Shown here in pieces: positions 1 to 7,908 of a DNA stretch of 64,000 nt (positions within the stretch are counted from its first letter, which is position 1; each line of letters opens with the position of its first letter). A program made the position numbers and the translations under genes. This DNA is from Cytobacillus massiliigabonensis (lineage in GTDB: Bacteria > Bacillota > Bacilli > Bacillales > Cytobacillaceae), in NCBI RefSeq assembly GCF_900199725.1, contig NZ_LT904902.1:590659-654658 (forward strand). Direction: 5' to 3'. The notes under the pieces were generated by a model. It made no database searches. It was not told the origin of the DNA and saw nothing but the letters and a program-made list of their open reading frames with translations.

Positions 1-619
1 TCCATGGACCCATCGGGCAGGTAGTATCCAAGCTTTTCCCTATAAAGAATTGCTTGTGACGGGATTGTAAGTCTCTAGCAGTAATGTCGTTAATAATCGT
101 GTAGCCAAAGACATATTCAAGCGCTTCATCTTTACTAATTCCCCGCCCCTTTTTGCCGATAATAATAGCCAGTTCTCCCTCATAATCTAACTGTTCAGTG
201 ATTCGCTGATGATTTAAAACCGTTTCATCATGCCCGATCACTGTTGTAGGTGCCTTTGTAAAAACCATAATATGCTCAGGGATATCATCCTTACTGCCCA
301 TTTCAATCGCATGCTCGGCATAATTTTTGCCTACACAAAATATATTCTTAGATGGCTTAGGGATTGGTGCCAATAGTTTAACAGAATCTAACGGAATGAA
401 TAGTTCATCTGTTTCTCCATTCTCTGCCCAGAGCAGTAAGCTAGTAATCTGTTGAATAAACGAATCTCCTAGGGAAATGCATTCCTGCAATGTAGAGGGA
501 ATGTCATTTCTTCCTTCTTTCTTTTCCGAGGCTTTACCTAGTGGCAGAATTCTACTTGTTTCCCCATCAACTAGCCCAACAAATACCTCTCCATTTAATT
601 CTGCTGTCACAAACTTCAT
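1..619 (-). CDS. yisK: Fumarylacetoacetate hydrolase family protein (YisK-like), C-terminus cut off by window edge
   Basis: Minus-strand reading frame beginning MKFVTAELNGEVFVGLVDGE and running off the left edge after about 206 codons. The ATG (617-619) is preceded by a GAGGTG ribosome binding site. The visible part carries the FAH-family signature region KNIFCVGKNYAEHAIEMG, then FTKAPTTVIGHDE and LDYEGELAIIIGKKGRGI, which hold the metal-binding glutamates of the family. B. subtilis YisK, which has the same variable N-terminal lobe, is an oxaloacetate decarboxylase that also associates with the Mbl cytoskeleton; substrate here is inferred from family only. Related FAH enzymes (acylpyruvases, isomerases) are not excluded. 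Confidence 0.85.
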   Translation of the reverse strand, partial: MKFVTAELNGEVFVGLVDGETSRILPLGKASEKKEGRNDIPSTLQECISLGDSFIQQITSLLLWAENGETDELFIPLDSVKLLAPIPKPSKNIFCVGKNYAEHAIEMGSKDDIPEHIMVFTKAPTTVIGHDETVLNHQRITEQLDYEGELAIIIGKKGRGISKDEALEYVFGYTIINDITARDLQSRHKQFFIGKSLDTTCPMGPW

Positions 620-669
620 TTGAACACCTCATTTTTCTGATAATTGATTCAATTTTATTTTATCATGAA

Positions 670-1860
670 TCATTTAGTTTCCCGCTTCCATTTCGGCCAA
701 TTGAAATAGGTGAAACTTCTCCATATCCATTCCACCGGACCATAATAAAAGCGGCTGATCCATAAGCGGCTTCCTGCGATTTGAAGGATATATATCAGCA
801 CAACCATTACTGTACCAGTCACGACAGAAACTTTCCCATACAAGCCAAGCCCGTAATTATAGAAGATCAAGGTTGATGCAATAGACTGAAACAGATAGTT
901 GCTAATTGATAGTTTTCCTACGTAAGATAAAGGAGAAAGTATCTTAAGGACAACTGTTTTCTCAATCGCTAATGCAATTGTCAACCCATAGCCTATTGCA
1001 AGCAGCGGTCCACCGAAGCTATCCTGCATATACTCCGTTGCAAAATTCTTACCTAAAATGTAAGGGATGAGCTTGAAAAGGATCCCGATTACCAATGACA
1101 AACTAGCAAGCCATGTTAGAAATCTCTTATGTACTTTAGGCTTTTCCAGCCACTTCAATTTGGCAGCACCTCCGCCGATTAGAAATAATGGAAAAATAGA
1201 AATAAACATAATAGGTGCGTTTGCAAGATTATTCGTTTCATACCAGTCTCCGATTCTCTGGATCGTAATTTCAGCAAAGCTGCCATTCTGATAAACTTGC
1301 ATGGCTGTTTCTGCCTGTTCTGAGTCGTAAATTGTCAAGTCCTCTGCAGGAACAACTAATGAGCTAACAAGCAATAAAAGAGAGACAAACAAATTTGGGA
1401 TTATATATAACAAGAGCCCCGTTATCATTAAATTACGCCCTGTCATGCGTATAAATAGGAGAAATAGAAACCCCATAATTGCATATGTGATTAAAATATC
1501 TCCATGCCAAATAATAAACGCATGTAAAAATCCCATTATAAGCAAGAACGATAGTCTTCTTATCCCAATCAGACTGAATGAAAGCCCCCTTACCTTCGAC
1601 CTTTCCCACATAATAACTAATCCGTAGCCGAACAATAGTGAAAAGAGCGTATAAAAGCTTGCCTGTACAAAAATATCAATAAACGTATATATTGCCTTGT
1701 CTGCAGTATTACTCCACCATTCATATGGATCAAAATTAGGGAACGGGGAGTGAAATGTTAGCATATTAACAAGAAAAATCCCTAAAATTGCAAAACCCCT
1801 CATAATATCTAGCGAAATAATTCTTTCTTGTTCAGTTATTGAACGTAATGGTTGATTCAT
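670..1860 (-). CDS. DUF418 family multi-pass membrane protein
   Basis: 396 residues with about ten hydrophobic segments. The N-terminal motif RIISLDIMRGFAILGIFLVN (residues about 13-32) is typical of the DUF418/YeiB-like family, whose members include B. subtilis YxaH and YrkO; the C-terminal DUF418 domain begins around residue 230 and includes LSYVGKLSISNYLFQS. Biochemical role is not established for the family; a relation to membrane acyltransferases has been suggested. The start has an AAAGGAGG ribosome binding site. It lies divergent to gerPA, so the roughly 210-bp gap holds promoters for both. Alone in its transcription unit as far as can be seen. Confidence 0.82.
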   Translation of the reverse strand: MNQPLRSITEQERIISLDIMRGFAILGIFLVNMLTFHSPFPNFDPYEWWSNTADKAIYTFIDIFVQASFYTLFSLLFGYGLVIMWERSKVRGLSFSLIGIRRLSFLLIMGFLHAFIIWHGDILITYAIMGFLFLLFIRMTGRNLMITGLLLYIIPNLFVSLLLLVSSLVVPAEDLTIYDSEQAETAMQVYQNGSFAEITIQRIGDWYETNNLANAPIMFISIFPLFLIGGGAAKLKWLEKPKVHKRFLTWLASLSLVIGILFKLIPYILGKNFATEYMQDSFGGPLLAIGYGLTIALAIEKTVVLKILSPLSYVGKLSISNYLFQSIASTLIFYNYGLGLYGKVSVVTGTVMVVLIYILQIAGSRLWISRFYYGPVEWIWRSFTYFNWPKWKRETK

Positions 1861-1967
1861 CGAATCCTCCTTTTCTAAATATTGCCATTTAATTCATCAT
1901 AGGTGATTGATCCTTATTTTGTCTAGCTTTTCAAAACATCACTAAACTTTTATTGGGCTATATTATC

Positions 1968-1994
1968 ACATTCTTTTATTAGGCACATAGGATA
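1968..1994 (+). promoter_or_regulatory. Probable sigma-K promoter of the gerP operon
   Basis: AC at 1968-1969, a 16-bp spacer, then CATAGGATA at 1986-1994. This matches the sigma-K consensus AC-N16/17-CATANNNTA. It sits about 75 bp ahead of gerPA, and gerP operons are known to be expressed late in the mother cell. Transcription would start near 2003. Confidence 0.72.
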
Positions 1995-2069
1995 AAGAAA
2001 AGCGATGTCTAGTTTTTAGAGGAATATTTTTTTGAACAGGTAATTATTTTATTTTGAAGGGTGTCATGT

Positions 2070-2291
2070 ATGCCAGCTATCGTTGGGGTCGCACAGGTTA
2101 TCTCTGTAGGGAGCAGTTCAATTTTCAACATCGGGGATGTTTACAAAATGATGCCAATTTCCAATGCAAAAACTTTTTCAGGTGCTGGTTCTTTCAATAC
2201 AGGCGATGGGATGAATGTATATAATCATTTAAGCTCAACGAACACGTACGATTCAGATAATATTGATCAAGGAATTTGGTTAAATGCTTAA
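2070..2291 (+). CDS. gerPA: Spore germination protein GerPA
   Basis: 73 residues starting MPAIVGVAQVISVGSSSIFN. The GerPA/GerPF family pattern is clear: an N-terminal MPAIVG, a small beta-rich core with IGDVYKMMPIS, then KTFSGAGSFNTGDG. GerP proteins are made in the mother cell, placed in the coat/cortex region and needed for germinants to pass the coat. I chose the ATG at 2070 rather than the in-frame GTG at 2061 because the GAAGGGTG site fits it. The KTF-GAGSFNTGD motif and first place in the six-gene operon mark it as GerPA rather than GerPF, which it resembles. The gene order A-B-C-D-E-F matches other bacilli. Confidence 0.93.
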   Translation: MPAIVGVAQVISVGSSSIFNIGDVYKMMPISNAKTFSGAGSFNTGDGMNVYNHLSSTNTYDSDNIDQGIWLNA

Positions 2292-2308
2292 TGTAAAAGG
2301 TGATGTTT

Positions 2309-2533
2309 ATGAATTATTATATTCAGCAATCCATTCATATTAACTTAATTAGAATCGAAGGAATTTCTAACTCCTCCGTATTGCAGATTGGCAGTGCAGG
2401 TATCATCAAACCTTCCTCTTATCTCTATAACACAGGGGGTTTTACCGAACCTGCGCCTGAAGCTGAGCCTCCAATTCCAGGAGATTTAGCTGCTACACCT
2501 GCTGTACCATTACTAGCCCCATCCAATGCCTGA
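2309..2533 (+). CDS. gerPB: Spore germination protein GerPB
   Basis: 74 residues, MNYYIQQSIHINLIRIEGI at the start, followed by SNSSVLQIGSAGIIKPSSYLYNTGGF and a proline/alanine-rich tail. The N-terminal half matches GerPB, including the SSVLQIGS element shared by several GerP proteins. Expected in the spore coat with the other GerP proteins, assisting germinant access. Of three clustered in-frame starts (GTG 2300, ATG 2303, ATG 2309) the last has the best spacing from AAAAGGTG. The gene follows gerPA after 17 bp. The AP-rich tail (about residues 48-74) is low complexity and likely disordered. Confidence 0.92.
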   Translation: MNYYIQQSIHINLIRIEGISNSSVLQIGSAGIIKPSSYLYNTGGFTEPAPEAEPPIPGDLAATPAVPLLAPSNA

Positions 2534-2656
2534 CTGTCTATTCCATGTGCCTGGCAATGCTTGTGGATAGTTCATAATTTTTTGCTACACGGGGAGGACA
2601 TAATTTCTTGATTTGATCTAAATAAATTTAAGAAATGAAAAAATGGGGTGGTGCAT

Positions 2657-3277
2657 TTGAGTCAGGAATTTTATTCTTATCTACAAGGATTGCATTCTTT
2701 TGTTGAGACACAGGAAAGAAGAATCCAACATTTAGAAAAAATAATTCATGATCTGCAGAAAGAAATAAAATCCCTTAAAGAAAGACCTCCTATAAACATT
2801 GAAAGAATTGATTACAAATTTGATCAGCTCAAGGTTGAAACATTAGAGGGAACACTAAATATCGGTTTTAATCCAAGCGATCTGGATAATATCGATGAGT
2901 TCGCTGTTGATAATCAGAAAATGAATGCACCAGACTCCCCAAAAAACTTCATGAAAAAAGCAATGGAAATTGAAGATGAAATGTATCGTTATTTAGAAAG
3001 CGATTTACCAAATGTTATTGGTGAGGTACAAAGGAGCTTAAATGTTCCAGAAGATGAATCCTATCTTTTATTTATAAAGGAAGATATTAAAAAACAGCTG
3101 CCAAAGAGAATTGATTACTATCTTAAACAGTATGATGACTCCTCCAAACAAAATCACGGAAAGGAGCGAAACTTGAATGAAACAGTAATCAATCAGCTTA
3201 AGGTAGAAATTCGCAACGGTGTTCAAGCCTTTATTAGCCATTTGCCTGATCATGTGAAAGGAATGAAGAAGGAATGA
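2657..3277 (+). CDS. gerPC: Spore germination protein GerPC
   Basis: 206 residues if started at TTG 2657 (LSQEFYSYLQGL), preceded by GGGGTGGTG; GTG codons at 2648 and 2651 are alternatives but lie inside that ribosome binding site. The N-terminal third (about residues 5-50) is a coiled coil (LHSFVETQERRIQHLEKIIH), the usual GerPC architecture; the rest is mixed alpha/beta. It is the only large GerP protein and unlike the others lacks the SS-x-LQIGD element. Required with the rest of GerP for normal coat permeability to germinants. The stop overlaps the gerPD start (ATGA), so the two are likely translationally coupled. Confidence 0.92.
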   Translation: MSQEFYSYLQGLHSFVETQERRIQHLEKIIHDLQKEIKSLKERPPINIERIDYKFDQLKVETLEGTLNIGFNPSDLDNIDEFAVDNQKMNAPDSPKNFMKKAMEIEDEMYRYLESDLPNVIGEVQRSLNVPEDESYLLFIKEDIKKQLPKRIDYYLKQYDDSSKQNHGKERNLNETVINQLKVEIRNGVQAFISHLPDHVKGMKKE

Positions 3278-3450
3278 ACTTTCAAGTATATAATAGAGAC
3301 CTATGTGTAGGAAGTATTCGAATAGTTGGCGTAGCTAGTTCATCTCTGTTAATGGTCGGAGATACGCAAACCATTCAGCTTGCCTCTGTTTTTGATACGC
3401 CTCCAGAATCATTAATCATCGGACCTTTTGTTCCTTTGACACCGAAGTGA
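3274..3450 (+). CDS. gerPD: Spore germination protein GerPD
   Basis: 58 residues, MNFQVYNRDLCVGSIRIVGV to start and FVPLTPK to end. The ATG overlaps the gerPC stop by four bases, and the stop overlaps the region just ahead of gerPE. The central VASSSLLMVGDTQTIQLAS is the shared GerP element (SSS-x-L-x-x-GD). Identified from position between gerPC and gerPE, the length expected for GerPD, and this motif. Role inferred from the operon: coat-associated germinant permeability. Confidence 0.9.
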   Translation: MNFQVYNRDLCVGSIRIVGVASSSLLMVGDTQTIQLASVFDTPPESLIIGPFVPLTPK

Positions 3451-3455
3451 TTCTA

Positions 3456-3839
3456 ATGCTGCAGCGAACTTCAGTCGTAAATTATTTAAAGGTAGATACC
3501 GTATCCTTCTCATCCATATTGGAAATTGGAGATTCAACCTTTACACAGGGATTTTCCAGAGCCATTGCTGTACAGAGAGAGGCAGAAGCTTTTTTTGGAA
3601 ATGAGGCTGATTTTACATCTTATTCAGCCTTTCAGATCCCAATCCCATTCTCACCGATTACCGAAAATATCTCGATGCATTCACAACAGCTAAAACCAAT
3701 TATTAAAGTACAGAATATTGATGTCATTGGTGTATCTTCTTCCTCTATTTTACAAATCGGCAGCTCTAAGCATATTTCAATGGAAGCGAGAGTTGATCAT
3801 ATTCGTCATCTTCTATCCGACCACTCCGAAGAAAAATAG
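3456..3839 (+). CDS. gerPE: Spore germination protein GerPE
   Basis: 127 residues starting MLQRTSVVNYLKVDTVSFSS. I chose ATG 3456 over the GTG at 3447, which overlaps the gerPD stop; GAAGTG six bases upstream serves as ribosome binding site. Two copies of the GerP element are visible: SFSSILEIGDS near residue 18 and SSSSILQIGSS near residue 103, so GerPE looks like two short GerP modules joined by a linker. Fifth gene of the operon; role as for the other GerP proteins. Confidence 0.9.
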   Translation: MLQRTSVVNYLKVDTVSFSSILEIGDSTFTQGFSRAIAVQREAEAFFGNEADFTSYSAFQIPIPFSPITENISMHSQQLKPIIKVQNIDVIGVSSSSILQIGSSKHISMEARVDHIRHLLSDHSEEK

Positions 3840-3873
3840 AATGGCAAAACTAAGGAAAAAAGGATGGGATGTC

Positions 3874-4092
3874 ATGCCAGCCATTACCGGACCGGTACAA
3901 ATTATTAATGTCGATGGGGGCATTGTCCAATTCGGAGATGCCGTTTTTATTTCCCCGAAAAGCAGTTCAAAATCTATTTCAGGCTCAGGTGCTGGAAATA
4001 CTGGAGGTTTTGTCATTACTAATAACGGGCTCAGTGCGAGCAACGTACTTGATACGAATCTAGTTGACCAGCCTATGGTAGGAAATAACTAA
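3874..4092 (+). CDS. gerPF: Spore germination protein GerPF
   Basis: 72 residues, MPAITGPVQIINVDGGIVQF then GDAVFISPKSSSKSISGSGAG, NTGGF and a DQP-x-V-x-N tail. Same family as GerPA, but SPKSSSK and GSGAGNTG are the GerPF version of the motif. The ATG at 3874 follows AAGGATG with good spacing; an upstream in-frame ATG at 3841 would add eleven basic residues unlike the family. Last gene of the operon, followed directly by a strong terminator. Confidence 0.92.
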   Translation: MPAITGPVQIINVDGGIVQFGDAVFISPKSSSKSISGSGAGNTGGFVITNNGLSASNVLDTNLVDQPMVGNN

Positions 4093-4101
4093 GTGTATAT
4101 A

Positions 4102-4136
4102 AAAGACCGGCTGGAAGAAGCTCCATGCCGGTCTTT
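4102..4136. terminator. Bidirectional terminator between gerPF and addA
   Basis: AAAGACCGGC (4102-4111) pairs with GCCGGTCTTT (4127-4136). The T-rich ends on both strands suit both converging units. Confidence 0.85.
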
Positions 4137-4143
4137 CTATCAA

Positions 4144-7100
4144 TTACATCGATATTACATGCGCGCCATCAAAGAAAAACAAATACTTCTCATTCACTTT
4201 TCTTTTTAAAATTTGTTCTAGCGCTCTTCCATACATATCGATCTGAACCCGATATCGCTCCTCTAGAACAGGTCTTGCCTCAGTAATACCGCCTTTAAAA
4301 CGATCTGTTATTCCATCTGTTTTATAATCAAGCATTACGATGCCTTGCTCATCCTGAAAAACACAGTCAATAATTCCTTGGATTAGTACAGGTTCATTTG
4401 GTCCCTTCCAATCAGGATAAATTTCACCTGCTGGTAAAGCTAGGCTAAAAGGGATTTCACGATTAATGATATTTGCCTGAGTCAGCCGACGCCCAAGAGC
4501 TGTTTCAAAAAACATCATAATTTGCTCAGCGTCAATTCCTTCCCGCTGTTCTTCTGTAAGAAGCTCCTTTATGATCATCTCATCCATTTTTCGGCAGATA
4601 GACTCTTCTGTGACCGACTCACGAAAATCGATATGCTGCATAACCATATGCATAGCTGTTCCACGTTCAGCAGGAGTTAAAGATTTTTCCTGCATGAACC
4701 TTGGCCGATTAAAAAGGGGCTTTTGAAGTTTACGGACCACTTCTGTCCCGCTCTCTTCAGCGGAAAATATTTCCTTTTGCCTTTTAACTTCAGATACAGA
4801 TTGTTTGGAACGGTAGTGGGATGCAGTTATTTCTGGGTATTTCCATGATAGCTGTTCCTCCACCGCATCTTTCCATTCCGATTGAACAGGGACAGATTCT
4901 CCTGCGTAAACCTTTTCAAGCAAGTCTTCCTTTTCATTGAGATCCTCTTCTTTTATCATTGCCGCTTCTTCCCCAGTCAAAATGGTTATCGCCCAGCTTG
5001 ATGGATGATGGGTAATATCTGCTGCATCATGTGAGCCTGCCGGTAAAGGATTAAGCCTTAATTGCGGACAATCTTTATGCCTAACAAGGGACGGACCAAT
5101 CCAATCCATATAGCTATTTGCCGCAGCCCGCTCATATTCGTTTAAAAGCCAGGTCTGATGTTCAGCTATATTCGCCCATTGTTTGATTTTTTTTGCGGCA
5201 CTCTTAACGGATGAAATGAGATATAATTTTTCTTTTGCTCTTGTTAAAGCAACATATAAAACACGCATTTCTTCCGCCAGCATCTCCATTTTCTTTTTTC
5301 TCTTGAAGGCCAGCTGCGGAAGTGAAGGAAAGGAAATTCTTTTTTTTGCGTTTACATACTTTACTGCCAATCCATAATCTTTATCAAGCATATAGGCTTT
5401 TTTCAGATCCATTGTATTAAAATTGCGGGCGAGTCCAGCAATGAAAACGAATGGAAACTCTAATCCTTTGCTGCTATGAATCGTCATTAAACGGACAACA
5501 TCCTCTTGTTCGCCAAGCGCACGGGCAGCACCGAGATCGTCTCCTCGATCGCGCATCCGTTCAATAAATCTTAAGAAACGAAACAATCCTCTAAATGAGG
5601 TTGCCTCATACTGCCTAGCCCTGTCATAAAGAGCTCGCAAGTTAGCTTGTCTTTGCTTTCCGCCAGGCATTCCGCCGACAAAGTCATAAAAATGTGTTTC
5701 CCTGAACAGCTGCCAAATGAGCTCGGAAAGGGAGCCTTGCCTTGCAATCACACGCCAATCCTTTAATTGATCAAAGAATGGTCGAATCTTTTCAACCATC
5801 CCTTCCATTTCAAGTGAAGATTTGTTCATGCAGAAGGAAGACAATGCTTCATAAAATGAGCCCATCTTATTATGAATCCTTATTTGCGCTAATTCTGCCT
5901 CTGTTAGCCCAACAATTGGGGACCGGAGAACGGCGGCAAGCGGAATATCCTGATATGGATTATCAATAATCTTCAACAGTGACATCATGATCGACACTTC
6001 TGTTGCTTCAAAATACCCTGTTGAAAGATTGGCATAAACCGGTATCCCCTGCTGCTTGAATTCCTCCATAATTTGCGGGGCCCATGTCATCGAACGAAGC
6101 AAAATAACGATATCCCTATACATGGCGGGACGTCCTGACTTTGTTTTCGGATTGTAGACTTCCTTTCGCTCCGCAATGATTTCTTTTATTTTCGAAGCCA
6201 TAAATCTTGCTTCCAGCTGTGACTGAGCAAGATCTGCTGCATCAAAACCGTCCTGGTCAGCTGCTTCCTCCCTATCATCCTCCTCTCTCCCCTCTAAATC
6301 AATAATAGCCAGTTCAATCGGATAGGATTCTGCTTCAGGATATGGCGCACCTTTTACTAGTTCTGCAGCTTCATCATAGTCAATTTCTCCAACCGCTGTA
6401 CCCATAATTTGCTTAAAAATATAATTTGTTCCGTAAAGCACTTCTTTTCGGCTTCGAAAATTTTTTGCCAGATCTATTCTTAAACCAGTTTCTTCACCAG
6501 TTGAAGTAAATCGAGTATATTTTCCTAAAAATAAATTCGGTTCTGCCAGGCGGAAACGATAAATTGACTGCTTAACGTCCCCGACCATAAAAAGATTGCC
6601 TTCATGCTCTAAATCTTTTGTGACTAATTGAAGAATGGCCTCTTGAACCATATTTGTATCCTGATATTCATCAACAAATACTTCTTTAAATTGCTTTCTG
6701 CAAGCAAGTGCAGCATCTGAAGGTACTACTTTCCCTTCTTCATTTTTTATAGAAAGAATCTCTAAACAGTAATGCTCCAGGTCTGCAAAGTCAACTAGCC
6801 CTTTTTCCGCTTTCACTTTTGCGAAACGGATAGAAAAAGCATTAACTAAATGGACAAGTCCCCCAATATATTTCTCCATCTCCGCCATATCACGAATAAA
6901 ACTTTCAGGTTTCCGCAAGAAAAGTTCATCCTTCATATCCTGGATGATTTTTTTCGCTTGATCCCTAAGCTTTTTCGCCTGATCGATCAGTTCCTGCTCA
7001 TATTCATCGCCCTTGCAATTTTTTAGGCGGCCAAATGAAGCCGCTTGAATGGCTGCATAAAGAGTGGCCCAAGAGTCTTTTTTCGCATCAATTAACGTTT

Positions 7101-7908
7101 GGACAATATGAAGATCATCGATAAAATTCTCTGCTCTTGGAGCAGGACCCCCTGGAAGCTTTGTCATTGCTAGCCCTTGTTCTAATAACTGCTTTGCACC
7201 ATGCAGCTGTAATTCAATATCATGCAATAAATCTTTCACAAATGGCAGTTCTTCTATTTCAGTTGTTTCATCCACATCGTACATTTGAACAATCGAATCC
7301 AAATACTGCTCAGGTGATGGATTTGCCCTGGAAAAATCGTATAATTCGCGGACAATGTCTTGCAGTGCCAAATCACTTCTATCATTTGTAAATGTATCAA
7401 CAAGTTCATAGAAATCATCATTGCCTTCTCTTCCATATTCTTCTTCAAAAAGCTCCTCAAGTACTTCATCCCTTAAAAGCTGTGCCTCTGTTTCATCTGC
7501 AATTCGAAATCCCGGATCCATGTCGATTAAATAATAATATTTTCGAATCATTTCTAAGCAGAAGGAATGCAGAGTGGAGATGGAAGCCTTGTTTAATAGA
7601 CTTAATTGTTTTCGCAAATGTACTGATTTTGGATTATGATCAATTGCTTTCTCTAGCGCTTCACCAATTCTGTGCCTCATTTCAGCTGCAGATGCATTTG
7701 TAAAGGTTACAACAAGGAGCTCATCCACATTGATCGGCTCCTCTTCAGAAAGAATTTTTTGAATAATTCTTTCGACCAATACGGCCGTTTTTCCCGATCC
7801 GGCTGCTGCAGCAACTAAGGTGTCCTGTCCTTTTGCCCAAATTGCCTTCCATTGATCATCTGTCCATGTGGCATCTGCCGGTTTAGGCGGAATAACCATT
7901 TTCGTCAT
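4144..7908 (-). CDS. addA: ATP-dependent helicase/nuclease subunit AddA
   Basis: 1254 residues. A UvrD-like SF1A helicase: Walker A AAGSGKT at residues 35-41, DEYQDTN near residue 416 (motif II), later helicase motifs including LMTIHSSKGLEFPFVF and LYVALTRAKEKLYL. The C-terminus holds a RecB-family nuclease with MLDYKTD near residue 1196. With AddB it forms the AddAB complex, which resects double-strand ends up to Chi and loads RecA. The start overlaps the addB stop by four bases, and the ribosome binding site AAGGAGG lies inside the end of addB, so translation is probably coupled. Length matches Bacillus AddA (about 1230). Confidence 0.97.
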   Translation of the reverse strand: MTKMVIPPKPADATWTDDQWKAIWAKGQDTLVAAAAGSGKTAVLVERIIQKILSEEEPINVDELLVVTFTNASAAEMRHRIGEALEKAIDHNPKSVHLRKQLSLLNKASISTLHSFCLEMIRKYYYLIDMDPGFRIADETEAQLLRDEVLEELFEEEYGREGNDDFYELVDTFTNDRSDLALQDIVRELYDFSRANPSPEQYLDSIVQMYDVDETTEIEELPFVKDLLHDIELQLHGAKQLLEQGLAMTKLPGGPAPRAENFIDDLHIVQTLIDAKKDSWATLYAAIQAASFGRLKNCKGDEYEQELIDQAKKLRDQAKKIIQDMKDELFLRKPESFIRDMAEMEKYIGGLVHLVNAFSIRFAKVKAEKGLVDFADLEHYCLEILSIKNEEGKVVPSDAALACRKQFKEVFVDEYQDTNMVQEAILQLVTKDLEHEGNLFMVGDVKQSIYRFRLAEPNLFLGKYTRFTSTGEETGLRIDLAKNFRSRKEVLYGTNYIFKQIMGTAVGEIDYDEAAELVKGAPYPEAESYPIELAIIDLEGREEDDREEAADQDGFDAADLAQSQLEARFMASKIKEIIAERKEVYNPKTKSGRPAMYRDIVILLRSMTWAPQIMEEFKQQGIPVYANLSTGYFEATEVSIMMSLLKIIDNPYQDIPLAAVLRSPIVGLTEAELAQIRIHNKMGSFYEALSSFCMNKSSLEMEGMVEKIRPFFDQLKDWRVIARQGSLSELIWQLFRETHFYDFVGGMPGGKQRQANLRALYDRARQYEATSFRGLFRFLRFIERMRDRGDDLGAARALGEQEDVVRLMTIHSSKGLEFPFVFIAGLARNFNTMDLKKAYMLDKDYGLAVKYVNAKKRISFPSLPQLAFKRKKKMEMLAEEMRVLYVALTRAKEKLYLISSVKSAAKKIKQWANIAEHQTWLLNEYERAAANSYMDWIGPSLVRHKDCPQLRLNPLPAGSHDAADITHHPSSWAITILTGEEAAMIKEEDLNEKEDLLEKVYAGESVPVQSEWKDAVEEQLSWKYPEITASHYRSKQSVSEVKRQKEIFSAEESGTEVVRKLQKPLFNRPRFMQEKSLTPAERGTAMHMVMQHIDFRESVTEESICRKMDEMIIKELLTEEQREGIDAEQIMMFFETALGRRLTQANIINREIPFSLALPAGEIYPDWKGPNEPVLIQGIIDCVFQDEQGIVMLDYKTDGITDRFKGGITEARPVLEERYRVQIDMYGRALEQILKRKVNEKYLFFFDGAHVISM

